From Mycobacterium montefiorense (GTDB taxonomy: Bacteria; Actinomycetota; Actinomycetes; Mycobacteriales; Mycobacteriaceae), in NCBI RefSeq assembly GCF_003112775.1, contig NZ_BFCH01000001.1, forward strand, positions 1 through 64,000: a DNA stretch of 64,000 nucleotides, given 5' to 3'. A model generated the notes under the pieces. The model had not been told where the DNA came from and made no database searches. It saw only the letters and a list, made by a program, of their open reading frames with translations. This document shows positions 1-8,488 of this stretch, piece by piece; within the stretch, counting starts at the first letter, position 1; every line of letters begins with the position of its first letter. A program made the position numbers and the translations under genes.

Positions 1-44
1 TGCGCACTGCGGTGGCGGCCGACCTGCGGCGACGGCTCGACTCG

Positions 45-50
45 TATAGT
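45..50 (+). promoter_or_regulatory. Possible -10 box upstream of viuB
   Basis: The hexamer TATAGT lies 32 bases before the viuB start, inside a short inverted repeat (CGACT, 5-base loop, AGTCG). No convincing -35 is visible at the expected distance. No IdeR-type iron box was seen here, although iron control would be expected for this gene. Confidence 0.3.
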
Positions 51-81
51 CGGCTGAGGCCGGGTCTGGACAGGAGGACAT

Positions 82-939
82 GTGGCAGGTCGACCACTTC
101 AACGTTTCGAAGTCGTAACCACCCAGCAGATCGCACCGCACATGGTGCGGGTGACGTTGGGGAGCAGTCAGTTCGAGACCTTCGTACCGAGCAATTTCAC
201 CGACTCCTACGTCAAGTTGGTTTTCGTCGCCGACGATATCGACGTGGCCGGGTTACCCCAGCCGCTGACCCAGGACAGCTTTGCCGTCCTGCCGCCCGAG
301 AAAAGGCCGTCGGTGCGGACGATCACCGTTCGCAAGGTCGACGCCGCGGCCTGTCAGATCTCGCTGGACATCGTGGTGCACGGCGAGCATGGCGTCGCGG
401 GCACATGGGCGGGCTCCGCCCAACCCGGTCAGGTGATTTATCTGATGGGGCCCGGCGGCGCCTACACACCTGACCCCGCGGCCGATTGGCATCTGCTGGC
501 CGGTGACGAGTCCGCGCTGCCGGCCATCGCCACCGCGCTGGAGGCGTTGCCCCCCACCGCAATCGGCAAGGCGTTCATCGAAGTAGCCGGTCCGGCCGAC
601 GAACTCCCGTTAGCCGCGCCCGAAGGCATACAGGTCAGCTGGATTTACCGCGGCAGCCGCGCCGATCTGGCCGGCGACGACCGCGCCGGCGATTTCGCGC
701 CGCTGATCGAGGCCGTCACCACCACGCTGTGGCTGCCCGGGCAGCCACACGTCTTCATCCACGGTGAAGCCCAAGCCGTCATGCACAACCTGCGGCCCTA
801 TATCCGAAAAGAGCGCGGCATCGACGCCAAGTGGGCGGCGTCGATCTCCGGCTATTGGCGGCGCGGCCGCACCGAAGAGACCTTCCGGCAATGGAAGAAG
901 GAACTGGCCGAGGCGGAGTCGGCAAGCTCGTCGGCCTGA
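82..939 (+). CDS. viuB: Siderophore-interacting FAD/NAD(P)H reductase (ViuB-like)
   Basis: A 285-residue flavoprotein of the siderophore-interacting protein family, expected to reduce ferric siderophore complexes in the cytoplasm so that iron is released. An R79-T-I-T-V-R84 stretch resembles the RxYT FAD-binding motif. HGEHGVAG near 100 matches the phosphate-binding loop. GDESALPAI near 141-149 is the nucleotide-domain signature, and GYWRRG near the C-terminus is typical of the family. The start is GTG at 82, preceded by GGAGG four bases upstream. An ATG two bases earlier is in another frame and stops quickly. Length and sequence match Rv2895c, and the neighbouring xerC and rpsB support orthology. 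Confidence 0.88.
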   Translation: MAGRPLQRFEVVTTQQIAPHMVRVTLGSSQFETFVPSNFTDSYVKLVFVADDIDVAGLPQPLTQDSFAVLPPEKRPSVRTITVRKVDAAACQISLDIVVHGEHGVAGTWAGSAQPGQVIYLMGPGGAYTPDPAADWHLLAGDESALPAIATALEALPPTAIGKAFIEVAGPADELPLAAPEGIQVSWIYRGSRADLAGDDRAGDFAPLIEAVTTTLWLPGQPHVFIHGEAQAVMHNLRPYIRKERGIDAKWAASISGYWRRGRTEETFRQWKKELAEAESASSSA

Positions 940-963
940 CGGTCGCCTGGCATTCTCTATCCC

Positions 964-2124
964 ATGGCATTCGCGGACTACCAGAACGAGATCTACTTCC
1001 AGGGCCTGTCCGGGATAGCGCCCAAGCTGCCGATGGCCTTCGCGGAGTTGGAGGCCCGCGCCGAGCAGGCCATGCCGCCGTCAGTGTGGTCCTACGTCAC
1101 CGGTGGCGCCGGCGACGAACGCACTCAGCGGGCAAACCGGGAGGCGTTCGATCACTGGGGTCTGATGCCACGCATGTTCGTCGGTGCCGCCAACCGCGAC
1201 CTGTCGGCGCAGATGTTCGGCCTGACCTTGCCGTCTCCGGTATTCATGGCGCCGATCGGCGTCATCGGCATCTGTGGCCAGGACGGCCGAGGCGACCTGG
1301 CCACCGCGCGGGCGGCCGCGGCCACCGGTGTGCCGATGGTTGTTTCCACCCTGACCGCCGACCCGATGGAAGACGTTGCCGCGGAGTTCGGTGATACTCC
1401 CGGCTTCTTCCAGCTGTACACCCCGAAGGATCGCGACCTAGCCGCCAGCCTGGTGCAGCGGGCCGAAGCCGCCGGCTTCAAAGGCATCGTCGTCACCCTC
1501 GACACCTGGATTCCCGGGTGGCGCCCGCGCGACCTCACCACGGCCAACTTTCCCCAATTGCGGGGGCTCTGCCTGAGCAACTACACCAGCGATCCGGTGT
1601 TTCGCGCCAGCTTGGCGCGCCCGCCCGAGGAGGATCCGCAAGGCACCGTGCTGCAGTGGATAACGACCTTCGGAAACCCGTTGACCTGGAACGACCTGCC
1701 CTGGCTGCGGTCGTTGACCGACCTGCCGATGATCATCAAGGGCATCTGCCATCCCGACGACGCCCGGCGCGCCAGGGACGGTGGCGTCGACGGGATCTAC
1801 TGTTCCACGCACGGCGGGCGGCAGGCCAACGGCGGTCTGCCCGCGCTGGACTGCCTGCCGGGTGTGGTCGAGGCGGCCGACGGCTTGCCGGTGCTGTTCG
1901 ACTCGGGGATCCGCAGCGGCGCCGACATCGTCAAGGCGCTGGCCATGGGCGCGACCGCCGTCGGGATCGGTCGTCCCTACGCCTACGGTCTGTCGCTCGG
2001 CGGGGCCGACGGGATCGTGCACGTGTTGCGCTCGCTGCTGGCCGAAGCCGATCTCATCATGGCCGTCGACGGCTATCCGACCGTGAAAGATCTCACCCCG
2101 GACACGCTTCGGCGCGTCGACTGA
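964..2124 (+). CDS. L-lactate 2-monooxygenase-like FMN-dependent hydroxy-acid oxidase
   Basis: A 386-residue member of the FMN-dependent alpha-hydroxy-acid dehydrogenase family. It closely resembles mycobacterial lactate 2-monooxygenase, which oxidises L-lactate to acetate, CO2 and water. Seen: an N-terminal YxNEIYxQGL segment, [10 protein letters not shown] near 43-52, [23 protein letters not shown], and a C-terminal barrel with [21 protein letters not shown] binding FMN phosphate. The catalytic histidine is His283. The active-site signature reads S-T-H-G-G-R-Q instead of the near-invariant S-N-H-G-[AG]-R-Q. This gene is not between viuB and xerC in M. tuberculosis. LldD-type lactate dehydrogenase activity is the alternative. 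Confidence 0.85.
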   Translation: MAFADYQNEIYFQGLSGIAPKLPMAFAELEARAEQAMPPSVWSYVTGGAGDERTQRANREAFDHWGLMPRMFVGAANRDLSAQMFGLTLPSPVFMAPIGVIGICGQDGRGDLATARAAAATGVPMVVSTLTADPMEDVAAEFGDTPGFFQLYTPKDRDLAASLVQRAEAAGFKGIVVTLDTWIPGWRPRDLTTANFPQLRGLCLSNYTSDPVFRASLARPPEEDPQGTVLQWITTFGNPLTWNDLPWLRSLTDLPMIIKGICHPDDARRARDGGVDGIYCSTHGGRQANGGLPALDCLPGVVEAADGLPVLFDSGIRSGADIVKALAMGATAVGIGRPYAYGLSLGGADGIVHVLRSLLAEADLIMAVDGYPTVKDLTPDTLRRVD

Positions 2125-2155
2125 CGCGACGGTCCCGGCCTGCGACCGTGGGGGA

Positions 2156-3052
2156 GTGCAGGCGATTCTTGAGGAGTTCGACGAGTACCTGGATTTGCAG
2201 TGCCTGCGTTCAGCACATACTCGCCGCGCGTATCTGGGTGATCTGCGTTCGTTGTTCGCCTTCCTCGACAGCCACGGTGCTGCCCTGGACGGTTTGAATC
2301 TGCCGCTGCTGCGGACGTGGCTGTCCACCGGCGCGGTGGCCGGCGCCGCGCGCACCACGCTGGCCCGCCGCACGTCGGCGGTCAAGGCGTTCACCGCGTG
2401 GGCACTGCGGCGCGGCCTGCTGATTGTGGACCCCGCCGCGCGGCTGCAGGTGCCGAAGGCGCACCGCACCCTGCCGGCGGTGCTGCGTCAGGATCAGGCT
2501 GCCGACGCCATGGCCGCCGCGAAATCCGGTGCCGAACAAGGAGATCCGCTGGCCCTGCGGGACCGGCTGATCGTCGAGATGTTGTACGCCACCGGGATTC
2601 GGGTGAGCGAGCTGTGCGGCCTGGATATCGATGACGTGGACAACGGCCACCGCGTGGTGCGAGTCCTCGGAAAGGGCAACAAACAGCGGACCGTGCCGTT
2701 CGGGGTGCCGGCTGCCGACGCGCTGCACTCCTGGCTGGCCGACGGGCGTCCCGCCCTGGTCACCGCGGACTCCGGGCCGGCGCTGTTGCTGGGCGCGCGA
2801 GGGCGTCGGCTCGATGTGCGGCAGGCGCGCACCGTCGTGCACCAGACCATTGCCGCGGTGGACGGCGCGCCCAACATGGGGCCACACGGGCTGCGACACA
2901 GCGCCGCCACGCATCTGCTCGAAGGCGGGGCTGACCTGCGCGTCGTCCAGGAGCTGCTGGGCCATTCCAGCTTGGCGACTACGCAGCTCTACACCCATGT
3001 CGCGGTGTCGCGGTTGCGGGCGGTGCACGATCAGGCACACCCGCGCGCCTAG
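2156..3052 (+). CDS. xerC: Tyrosine recombinase XerC
   Basis: A 298-residue site-specific recombinase that acts with XerD at dif to resolve chromosome dimers. The N-terminal SAM-like core-binding domain spans about 1-95. The C-terminal catalytic domain carries the full set: Arg149 (ATGIRVSEL), Lys173, His244-x-x-Arg247 (HGLRH), His270 (LLGHSS) and nucleophile Tyr279 (TQLYTHV). The start is GTG at 2156 within GGGGAGTG. There is no integron or phage context, and the position before rpsB matches Rv2894c, so this is the housekeeping recombinase. Its stop overlaps the convergent M23 gene by four bases. Confidence 0.93.
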   Translation: MQAILEEFDEYLDLQCLRSAHTRRAYLGDLRSLFAFLDSHGAALDGLNLPLLRTWLSTGAVAGAARTTLARRTSAVKAFTAWALRRGLLIVDPAARLQVPKAHRTLPAVLRQDQAADAMAAAKSGAEQGDPLALRDRLIVEMLYATGIRVSELCGLDIDDVDNGHRVVRVLGKGNKQRTVPFGVPAADALHSWLADGRPALVTADSGPALLLGARGRRLDVRQARTVVHQTIAAVDGAPNMGPHGLRHSAATHLLEGGADLRVVQELLGHSSLATTQLYTHVAVSRLRAVHDQAHPRA

Positions 3053-3552
3053 TCTCCTAACGGCTTGAGCCGAATCGGCGTCGCCCGGAGCAGGCCCAGC
3101 GGATCGACGTAGCCGGCGCCCGACGCCGGGCCCCACATCGCGCCCCAATGCAGACAGGCCGCCGCCCGGCACCCGCTGTGCCCGGCGACCAACTCGCCGA
3201 TCACTGTCTGCGCCGTCACCTGCTGACCGGCGCGGACGTTCGCCCGGACCGGCTCGTAGCTGGTGCGCAACCCGCCCGGATGAGCCAGCGACACCACCGG
3301 CCGTCCCGCCAGTAGCCCGGCGAACACCACGGTCGCGCCGCCGGCGGCGTAGACGGGCTGGCCGGGACGACCCGCCAGGTCCACGCCGCGGTGCCCGGGA
3401 TGCCAGTTGGGCGACGGGGCGTCGAATCCCCGGACGACGGCCGGGGCCGGCCGCAGCGGCCAATCCAGCCGGACCTCGTCCGCCGCCGCCGGGAATGCGC
3501 AGATCAGGGCCAGAGCCAGGGTGGAGCTCACGATCAGCGCCGCCCACCGCAC
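3049..3552 (-). CDS. Secreted M23-family (LytM-like) peptidase domain protein
   Basis: A 167-residue exported protein, orthologous by position and sequence to Rv2891. Residues 1-24 form a signal peptide ending in PAAADE. The rest is one LytM/M23 domain. HPGHRGVD at 51-58 supplies the first His and Asp zinc ligands. The distal motif is CLHWG rather than the usual HLHxG, so the second histidine of HxH is replaced by Cys. Zinc binding and peptidoglycan endopeptidase activity are therefore doubtful. It may act as an amidase activator, as other degenerate LytM proteins do. It is convergent with xerC and divergent from rpsB. Confidence 0.85.
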   Translation of the reverse strand: MRWAALIVSSTLALALICAFPAAADEVRLDWPLRPAPAVVRGFDAPSPNWHPGHRGVDLAGRPGQPVYAAGGATVVFAGLLAGRPVVSLAHPGGLRTSYEPVRANVRAGQQVTAQTVIGELVAGHSGCRAAACLHWGAMWGPASGAGYVDPLGLLRATPIRLKPLGD

Positions 3553-3847
3553 CCCATGAGTTCAGCGCGACGTCGACGACATGGCCACCCGTGTTTGCCG
3601 AATCTGTGTACGCAAGCCGCACTGTGGACAATGTGCTGGGGAAAAAGCACCAGCTGAGTCGGTGTAAACTGCTCGTCGCAGCTCGTTCGCGGGCTGACTT
3701 CGCGCGTCTGCCCCGCGTCTCCCGTTCCACTAGGAGAACGCAGCGCATGCCGGGCGGTCCCGTAACAGGGTCCGGCATCGCAGCAGGCGCCAGGGCCTGG
3801 CTTCACCCGATGCCGGGCGACAACCGACACAAAGGAATGGCATCACC
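3553..3847 (+). promoter_or_regulatory. rpsB leader with competing stem arms
   Basis: This is the 295-base intergenic region between the divergent M23 gene and rpsB. ATGCCGG occurs at 3747-3753 and again at 3810-3816. Its complement CCGGCAT lies between them at 3772-3778. The middle arm could pair with either copy, giving two mutually exclusive hairpins just before the rpsB ribosome-binding site. The 5' hairpin also pairs CCC with GGG around GTAACA. Autoregulation by S2, as in other bacterial rpsB leaders, is an inference. A TAAACT hexamer near 3666 is a weak -10 candidate. Confidence 0.45.
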
Positions 3848-4693
3848 ATGGCCGTCGTGACCATGAAACAGCTGCTGGACAGCGGCACCCACTTCGGGCA
3901 CCAGACCCGACGCTGGAACCCCAAGATGAAGCGGTTCATCTTCACCGACCGCAACGGCATCTACATCATCGACCTGCAGCAGACGCTGACCTACATCGAC
4001 AAGGCGTACGAGTTCGTCAAGGAGACCGTCGCCCACGGTGGCAGCATCATGTTCGTCGGTACCAAGAAGCAGGCGCAGGAGTCCGTCGCGGCCGAGGCGA
4101 CCCGCGTCGGCATGCCGTTCGTGAACCAGCGCTGGCTGGGCGGCATGCTCACCAACTTCTCCACCGTGCACAAGCGCCTGCAGCGCCTCAAGGAGCTCGA
4201 GGCGATGGAGCAGACGGGTGGCTTCGAGGGACGCACCAAGAAAGAAATCTTGATGCTGACCCGCGAGAAGAACAAGCTGGAGCGCAGCCTCGGCGGTATC
4301 CGTGACATGGCGAAGGTGCCCTCGGCCATCTGGGTCGTCGACACCAACAAGGAGCATCTCGCGGTCGCGGAGGCTCGCAAGCTCAACATCCCGATCATCG
4401 CGATCTTGGACACCAACTGCGACCCCGACGAGGTCGACTACCCGATCCCGGGCAACGACGACGCGATCCGCTCGGCGGCGCTGCTGACCAAGGTGATCGC
4501 CTCCGCGGTCGCCGAAGGCTTGCAAGCCCGTGCCGGCGTGGGCCGCGGCGACGGCAAGCCCGAGGCGGAGTCCGCAGAGCCGCTCGCCGAGTGGGAGCAG
4601 GAACTGCTGGCTTCCGCCACTACGACTGCGACAACCACAGCCACCACCGACGCCGTTGGAGCTGCAACCGAAACAACCCCTGAATCCTCATAG
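3848..4693 (+). CDS. rpsB: 30S ribosomal protein S2
   Basis: A 281-residue S2 protein of the small ribosomal subunit. The opening [22 protein letters not shown] and the later [15 protein letters not shown] and [16 protein letters not shown] blocks are diagnostic. The C-terminal tail after about residue 240 is a low-complexity Thr/Ala-rich extension, common in actinobacterial S2. The ATG at 3848 follows AAAGGAATGGCATCACC. It is followed 12 bases later by tsf, the usual rpsB-tsf operon. A leader with competing stems lies upstream. Confidence 0.98.
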   Translation: MAVVTMKQLLDSGTHFGHQTRRWNPKMKRFIFTDRNGIYIIDLQQTLTYIDKAYEFVKETVAHGGSIMFVGTKKQAQESVAAEATRVGMPFVNQRWLGGMLTNFSTVHKRLQRLKELEAMEQTGGFEGRTKKEILMLTREKNKLERSLGGIRDMAKVPSAIWVVDTNKEHLAVAEARKLNIPIIAILDTNCDPDEVDYPIPGNDDAIRSAALLTKVIASAVAEGLQARAGVGRGDGKPEAESAEPLAEWEQELLASATTTATTTATTDAVGAATETTPESS

Positions 4694-4705
4694 GAAGGCT
4701 GATCA

Positions 4706-5533
4706 TTGGCGAACTTCACCGCTGCCGACGTCAAGCGTCTTCGTGAGCTCACCGGTGCGGGCATGCTGGACTGCAAGAACGCACTGGCCGAAACCGACGG
4801 CGACTTCGACAAGGCGGTCGAGGCACTCCGGATCAAGGGCGCCAAGGATGTCGGAAAGCGCGCCGAGCGTGCCACGGCCGAAGGTCTGGTCGCGGCCAAG
4901 GGCGGCGCGCTTATCGAGCTGAACAGCGAGACCGACTTCGTCGCCAAGAACGCGGAATTCCAGCAGCTGGCCGACGAGATCGTTTCCGCCGCAGCCCAAT
5001 CCAAGGCTGCAGACGTTGACGCGCTCAAGGCGGCTGTTATTCCCGGGGGTGGGGCGACAACTACCGTCGAGCAGGCCGTCGCCGACCTGTCGGCCAAGAT
5101 CGGCGAGAAGCTGGAACTGCGCCGTGCCGCCTTCTTCGACGGCACCGTCGAGACCTACCTGCACAAGCGCGCCGCGGACCTGCCGCCGGGCGTGGGTGTG
5201 CTCGTCGAATACACCGGCGATGGTGCCGAGGCTGCGCACACCGTCGCGCTGCAGATCGCCGCGCTGAAGGCCCGCTACCTGTCCCGCGACGACGTCCCCG
5301 AGGACGTGGTGGCCAGTGAGCGGCGGATCGCCGAGGAGACCGCGAAGGCCGAAGGCAAGCCGGAGCAGGCGCTGCCCAAGATCATCGAGGGCCGGCTGAA
5401 CGGCTTCTTCAAGGACTCCGTGCTGCTCGAGCAGCCGTCGGTGTCCGACAACAAGAAGACCGTCAAGGCTCTGCTCGAGGAGGCCGGCGTCACGGTGACC
5501 CGGTTCGTTCGCTTCGAGGTGGGTCAAACCTAA
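4706..5533 (+). CDS. tsf: Translation elongation factor Ts
   Basis: A 275-residue EF-Ts, the guanine-nucleotide exchange factor of EF-Tu. The N-terminal UBA-like domain has [16 protein letters not shown] and [17 protein letters not shown]. The core follows with [12 protein letters not shown], where the TDFVA loop inserts into EF-Tu. The start is a TTG codon at 4706, chosen because [10 protein letters not shown] is the conserved beginning and AGGAAGG lies 7 bases upstream. It is co-transcribed with rpsB. Confidence 0.97.
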   Translation: MANFTAADVKRLRELTGAGMLDCKNALAETDGDFDKAVEALRIKGAKDVGKRAERATAEGLVAAKGGALIELNSETDFVAKNAEFQQLADEIVSAAAQSKAADVDALKAAVIPGGGATTTVEQAVADLSAKIGEKLELRRAAFFDGTVETYLHKRAADLPPGVGVLVEYTGDGAEAAHTVALQIAALKARYLSRDDVPEDVVASERRIAEETAKAEGKPEQALPKIIEGRLNGFFKDSVLLEQPSVSDNKKTVKALLEEAGVTVTRFVRFEVGQT

Positions 5534-5565
5534 GCGCGGCGACGTGAGCGGCTAGCGTCAGTGCC

Positions 5566-6984
5566 ATGCGACGTGTGCACGCTTTCGGTGATGACGCCCT
5601 CGGGGATCTCGACGCCATCGGTCTCAGCGAGGCCATCCGAGCCGGCTGGGTCGGCAGAACTGACGTCATCGAGGCTGCGATTGCTCGCACCGAGGCCGTC
5701 AACCCTGCCCTGAATGGCTTGGTGTACAAGGCCTTTGAGCAAGCGCGGGCGACCGCGTCGGCGAAGCCTGCGAGTGCCTCGGCCCGGTTTTTCGAAGGGG
5801 TGCCGACGTTCCTCAAGGACAACGTCGACGTCGCCGGTCAGCCGACAATGCGCGGCGCCGACGCGTGGGCGCCCCGCAATGCCGTTGCCGACGGCGAGTT
5901 CACCCAGGTGTATCTGGCCACCGGGCCGACGCCGCTGGGCAAGACGCAGATGTCGGAGTTCGGGTTCAGCGCCGCCGCCGAGCACCCGCGGCTCGGGCCG
6001 GTGCGCAACCCGTGGGACACCGACTACACGGCCGGGGCTTCATCGTCGGGATCGGGGGCGTTCGTCGCCGCCGGGGTGGTGCCGATCGCTCACGCCAACG
6101 ACGGCGGCGGCTCGATCCGAATTCCGGCCGCCTGCAACGGGATTGTCGGCCTCAAGCCGTCGCGCGGCAGGCTGCCGCTGGACGCGGAGTTGCGGCGGAT
6201 GCCGGTGGGCATGGTCGCCAACGGCGTGCTGACCCGCTCCGTGCGTGACACCGCGGCTTTCTACCGGGAGGCCGAACGGATCTGGCGTAATTCCAAGCTG
6301 TCACCCGTCGGCGACGTCACCGGGCGCGGCCGGCAGCGGCTGCGGATCGCCGTGGCGACCCGTTCGGTCCGGCGCGAGTGCGGCCAGGAGCTCAAGGAGC
6401 TGACCCTCAAGTCCGCCGGGGTGCTCGAAGAGCTGGGGCATCGCGTCGAACACATCGATGAGCACCCGGTGCCGGACAGCTTCGTCGACGACTTCATCCT
6501 CTATTGGGGATTTCTCGCGCTGGCGCAGGTGCGCATCGGGCGGCGCGTGTTCGGCAACACCTTCGACCGCACCCGGCTGGACGCCTTGACGCTGGGCCTG
6601 GAGCGCCACACCGGTCGCAACCTGCACCGGCTGCCGGCGGCCATCGTGCGATTGCGCAGAATGCGCCGGCGCAGCGCCGAGTTCTACCAAACCTACGATG
6701 TGTTGCTCACCCCGACGCTCGCCGACATGACACCGCGAGTTGGTCACCTGGCGCCCACCGACTACCAGCAGGTGATGGACCGGCTGATCGATTGGGTGGG
6801 GTTCACGCCGCTGCAGAACGTCACCGGGGATCCGGCGATTTCGTTGCCGCTGGCGCAGTCAGCCGAGGGGATGCCCGTCGGCATGATGCTCGCCGCCGAC
6901 CTGGGGCAGGAAGCGCTGCTGCTCGAACTCGCCTACGAGCTCGAAGAGGCACTGCCGTGGGCACGGATCCAGGCGGCCGAGTAG
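5566..6984 (+). CDS. amiC: Amidase AmiC (amidase-signature family)
   Basis: A 472-residue amidase-signature enzyme that hydrolyses amides to acids and ammonia. The physiological substrate is unknown. The Ser-cisSer-Lys triad is present: Lys in FLKDN near 83-87, the serine-rich GASSSGSGA loop, and Ser in GGSIRIPAACNG. GLKPSRGRLPL is also conserved in the family. The length equals Rv2888c, and it follows tsf as in M. tuberculosis. The 33-base gap suggests readthrough from the rpsB-tsf operon. It is convergent with the MarR gene, with a 6-base gap. Confidence 0.9.
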   Translation: MRRVHAFGDDALGDLDAIGLSEAIRAGWVGRTDVIEAAIARTEAVNPALNGLVYKAFEQARATASAKPASASARFFEGVPTFLKDNVDVAGQPTMRGADAWAPRNAVADGEFTQVYLATGPTPLGKTQMSEFGFSAAAEHPRLGPVRNPWDTDYTAGASSSGSGAFVAAGVVPIAHANDGGGSIRIPAACNGIVGLKPSRGRLPLDAELRRMPVGMVANGVLTRSVRDTAAFYREAERIWRNSKLSPVGDVTGRGRQRLRIAVATRSVRRECGQELKELTLKSAGVLEELGHRVEHIDEHPVPDSFVDDFILYWGFLALAQVRIGRRVFGNTFDRTRLDALTLGLERHTGRNLHRLPAAIVRLRRMRRRSAEFYQTYDVLLTPTLADMTPRVGHLAPTDYQQVMDRLIDWVGFTPLQNVTGDPAISLPLAQSAEGMPVGMMLAADLGQEALLLELAYELEEALPWARIQAAE

Positions 6985-6990
6985 CCGCGA

Positions 6991-7410
6991 TCAGTCGGAG
7001 CCGAGCTTTTCCAGCATCCGCTTGAATTCGCGTTGCTGCGCGGCGGTCAGCTTGGCCAGGATGTGGTCGTCGGCGCTGCGGACCGCGGCTTCGGCGCGCT
7101 TCAGCAGGGTGCGCCCCTGACTGGTCAGCGTGGCCGGTAGCGCCCGGCCCGAGGACACCGACGTCGGCCGTTCCACGGCGCCAACCTCCTCCAGCCGGCG
7201 CAGCACCGTATTCATCGCCTGCGGTGTGACGTTGGTGTTGCGCGACAGCTCGGCGCTGGACAGCCCCGGGGACGTTGAAAGGATTCTCAGACAAACGAAT
7301 TCGGGAAGTGTCAAGCCGAGCGGGCCCAACACGGCGGCAACCTCGGGTCGCAGCACGGCTGCAACCCGGTAGAGCAGATAGCCAAGCGGGGCATCATCGG
7401 TCTGGCCCAT
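6991..7410 (-). CDS. MarR-family transcriptional regulator (Rv2887-like)
   Basis: A 139-residue winged-helix regulator. I chose the start at MGQTDDAPLGYLLYRV because it matches the family beginning and gives exactly the Rv2887 length. A longer frame extends to 7581 but looks non-coding. The wHTH contains SSAELSRNTNVTPQAMNTVLRRLEE (recognition helix) and a wing with SSGRALPATLT. The M. tuberculosis orthologue controls a small-molecule methyltransferase and affects drug tolerance. An inverted repeat 7 bases before the start suggests autoregulation. Confidence 0.9.
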   Translation of the reverse strand: MGQTDDAPLGYLLYRVAAVLRPEVAAVLGPLGLTLPEFVCLRILSTSPGLSSAELSRNTNVTPQAMNTVLRRLEEVGAVERPTSVSSGRALPATLTSQGRTLLKRAEAAVRSADDHILAKLTAAQQREFKRMLEKLGSD

Positions 7411-7416
7411 GTCAGC

Positions 7417-7430
7417 GATATTGACATATC
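7417..7430. promoter_or_regulatory. Putative MarR operator
   Basis: A perfect inverted repeat, GATAT-TGAC-ATATC, lies 7 bases upstream of the MarR-like start codon. MarR dimers usually bind short palindromes of this kind overlapping their own promoter. The site is AT-rich in G+C-rich surroundings. Confidence 0.5.
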
Positions 7431-7543
7431 CGCGCGGCGTTCGGCCGTAAGCACGGCCCAACACCGACCGGCCGGCGTCGTGTACGCCGATCGTGGATAT
7501 GTGGATTCGGCACGCGTAATCGGTGTGATTTACGAATTCGCAA

Positions 7544-7557
7544 GCGAACATGTTCGC
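7544..7557. promoter_or_regulatory. Perfect 14-bp palindrome
   Basis: GCGAACATGTTCGC is self-complementary over 14 bases and lies midway between two divergent promoters. It resembles the LexA half-site GAAC/GTTC, but the 2-base spacer is too short for the mycobacterial SOS box. The binding protein is unknown. Confidence 0.4.
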
Positions 7558-7785
7558 GCTGCCAGATCTCGATTGTGGCATTTGGGGCGGAACTTAGTTG
7601 TTGAGGTCTCTGCGTATTCTGGGGCGACAAGATCTTCCCGCAGTAATGGTATCGCTGCATGTCAGAGCCATGATGTTTGGACCAGCTGCGGAATGGCTAT
7701 GCGGCAAAGGCGCGGTGATAACCCGTGCCGGGGGTAAGTCATCGCGGGGAAACAATGGTAACGATTGGACTGAGAGGTATTTAGC

Positions 7786-8352
7786 GTGAAGTTTACTTCT
7801 AATGCTATGAAATCGGTGATCGGAGCCGCCGGTATTGCTGCTGTCGGCGCTTTCACCGCAGCGACCGCAACCGCGGCGCCCAATATTCAGGGCTTCGGCA
7901 CCAGCCAGCAGCTCATTCAGGGGCCGCTGATCACGAACTACACGGTGAGCAACCTGCATCCGAGCAATGCGGCGATCCCCGGCTACACGCCGAAGGGCAC
8001 GCTGTATCAGGTGGATGTCGCCGCCCGCTCGGATGGCGGTCTGGTCACCCCGATGGTGAACGACTTCATCGCCCGCGGGCCCAACGGTCAGAACTACCGG
8101 GTGATCGACAAGGTTCAGGCTCCCGGCAGCCTTAACCCGGCGCCGATCCAGCAGGGTAGCGAGTCGACCGGCACGCTGTACTTCGACGTGACGGGCGCAC
8201 CGCCGAACGGTGTCGCATACAACGAGGGCGCGCAAGATGTCCTGATCTGGACGTCGAACATGCAGGGTGGCTCGGAGCCCGCAGCGCCGAACGCAACCCC
8301 GGCGCCTGGCATGCCGCCGGGCCCGGCGCCCGCAGCGCCAGCGCACACCTAA
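7786..8352 (+). CDS. MPT63-like secreted immunoglobulin-fold protein (DUF1942)
   Basis: A 188-residue exported protein related to MPT63 (Rv1926c). The signal peptide covers about 1-30, ending near TATAAPN. The mature region holds the MPT63-type beta-sandwich segments: LIQGPLITNYTVSNL, GTLYQVDVAARSDGG and GTLYFDVTG. After about residue 160 comes a Pro/Ala/Gly tail (APGMPPGPAPAAPAHT) that MPT63 lacks. This makes the protein about 30 residues longer than MPT63. The start is GTG at 7786, supported by GAGAGG upstream. The function of the family is unknown. A strong hairpin follows the gene, so it is probably monocistronic. Confidence 0.82.
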   Translation: MKFTSNAMKSVIGAAGIAAVGAFTAATATAAPNIQGFGTSQQLIQGPLITNYTVSNLHPSNAAIPGYTPKGTLYQVDVAARSDGGLVTPMVNDFIARGPNGQNYRVIDKVQAPGSLNPAPIQQGSESTGTLYFDVTGAPPNGVAYNEGAQDVLIWTSNMQGGSEPAAPNATPAPGMPPGPAPAAPAHT

Positions 8353-8378
8353 GCCTGGCTAGGGCCTAGTTGCCGAAA

Positions 8379-8417
8379 AGAACTCCCCGCGCCGCACACT
8401 GTGGCGCGGGGAGTTCT
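8379..8417 (+). terminator. Hairpin terminator after mpt63-like gene
   Basis: A perfect 15-bp stem, with arms 8379-8393 and 8403-8417 and a 9-base loop, lies 26 bases after the stop codon. There is no U-tract, as is common for mycobacterial terminators. Confidence 0.75.
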
Positions 8418-8488
8418 GCATCGGTGTCCCAAGCATTTTGGTGAGTATTGGACGAATTGGATATGACTGCGCTGGGTACCCGTCAGTA

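Larger units (their letters stand above)
7411..7785. other. Intergenic region between marR-like and mpt63-like genes
   Basis: These 375 bases separate divergent genes and contain no credible ORF. Visible elements are the MarR-proximal inverted repeat at 7417-7430, a perfect 14-bp palindrome at 7544-7557, and GGAAC at 7589-7593 that resembles an ECF-sigma -35 but lies far from the downstream gene. Base composition is less G+C-rich than the flanking genes towards 7600-7785. Confidence 0.5.

Noticed and set aside
2210-3778. 522-residue minus-strand frame across xerC and the M23-like gene
   Set aside because: It overlaps two well-supported genes and contains no recognisable domain.
7544-7557. 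LexA/SOS box
   Set aside because: The half-sites GAAC/GTTC are present, but the spacer is 2 bases, whereas the mycobacterial SOS box has 4, and the flanking genes are not DNA-repair genes.
7589-7618. SigE/SigH-type promoter (GGAAC ... GTAT)
   Set aside because: The -10 part is poor and the position is about 170 bases before the only downstream gene, so I could not support it.
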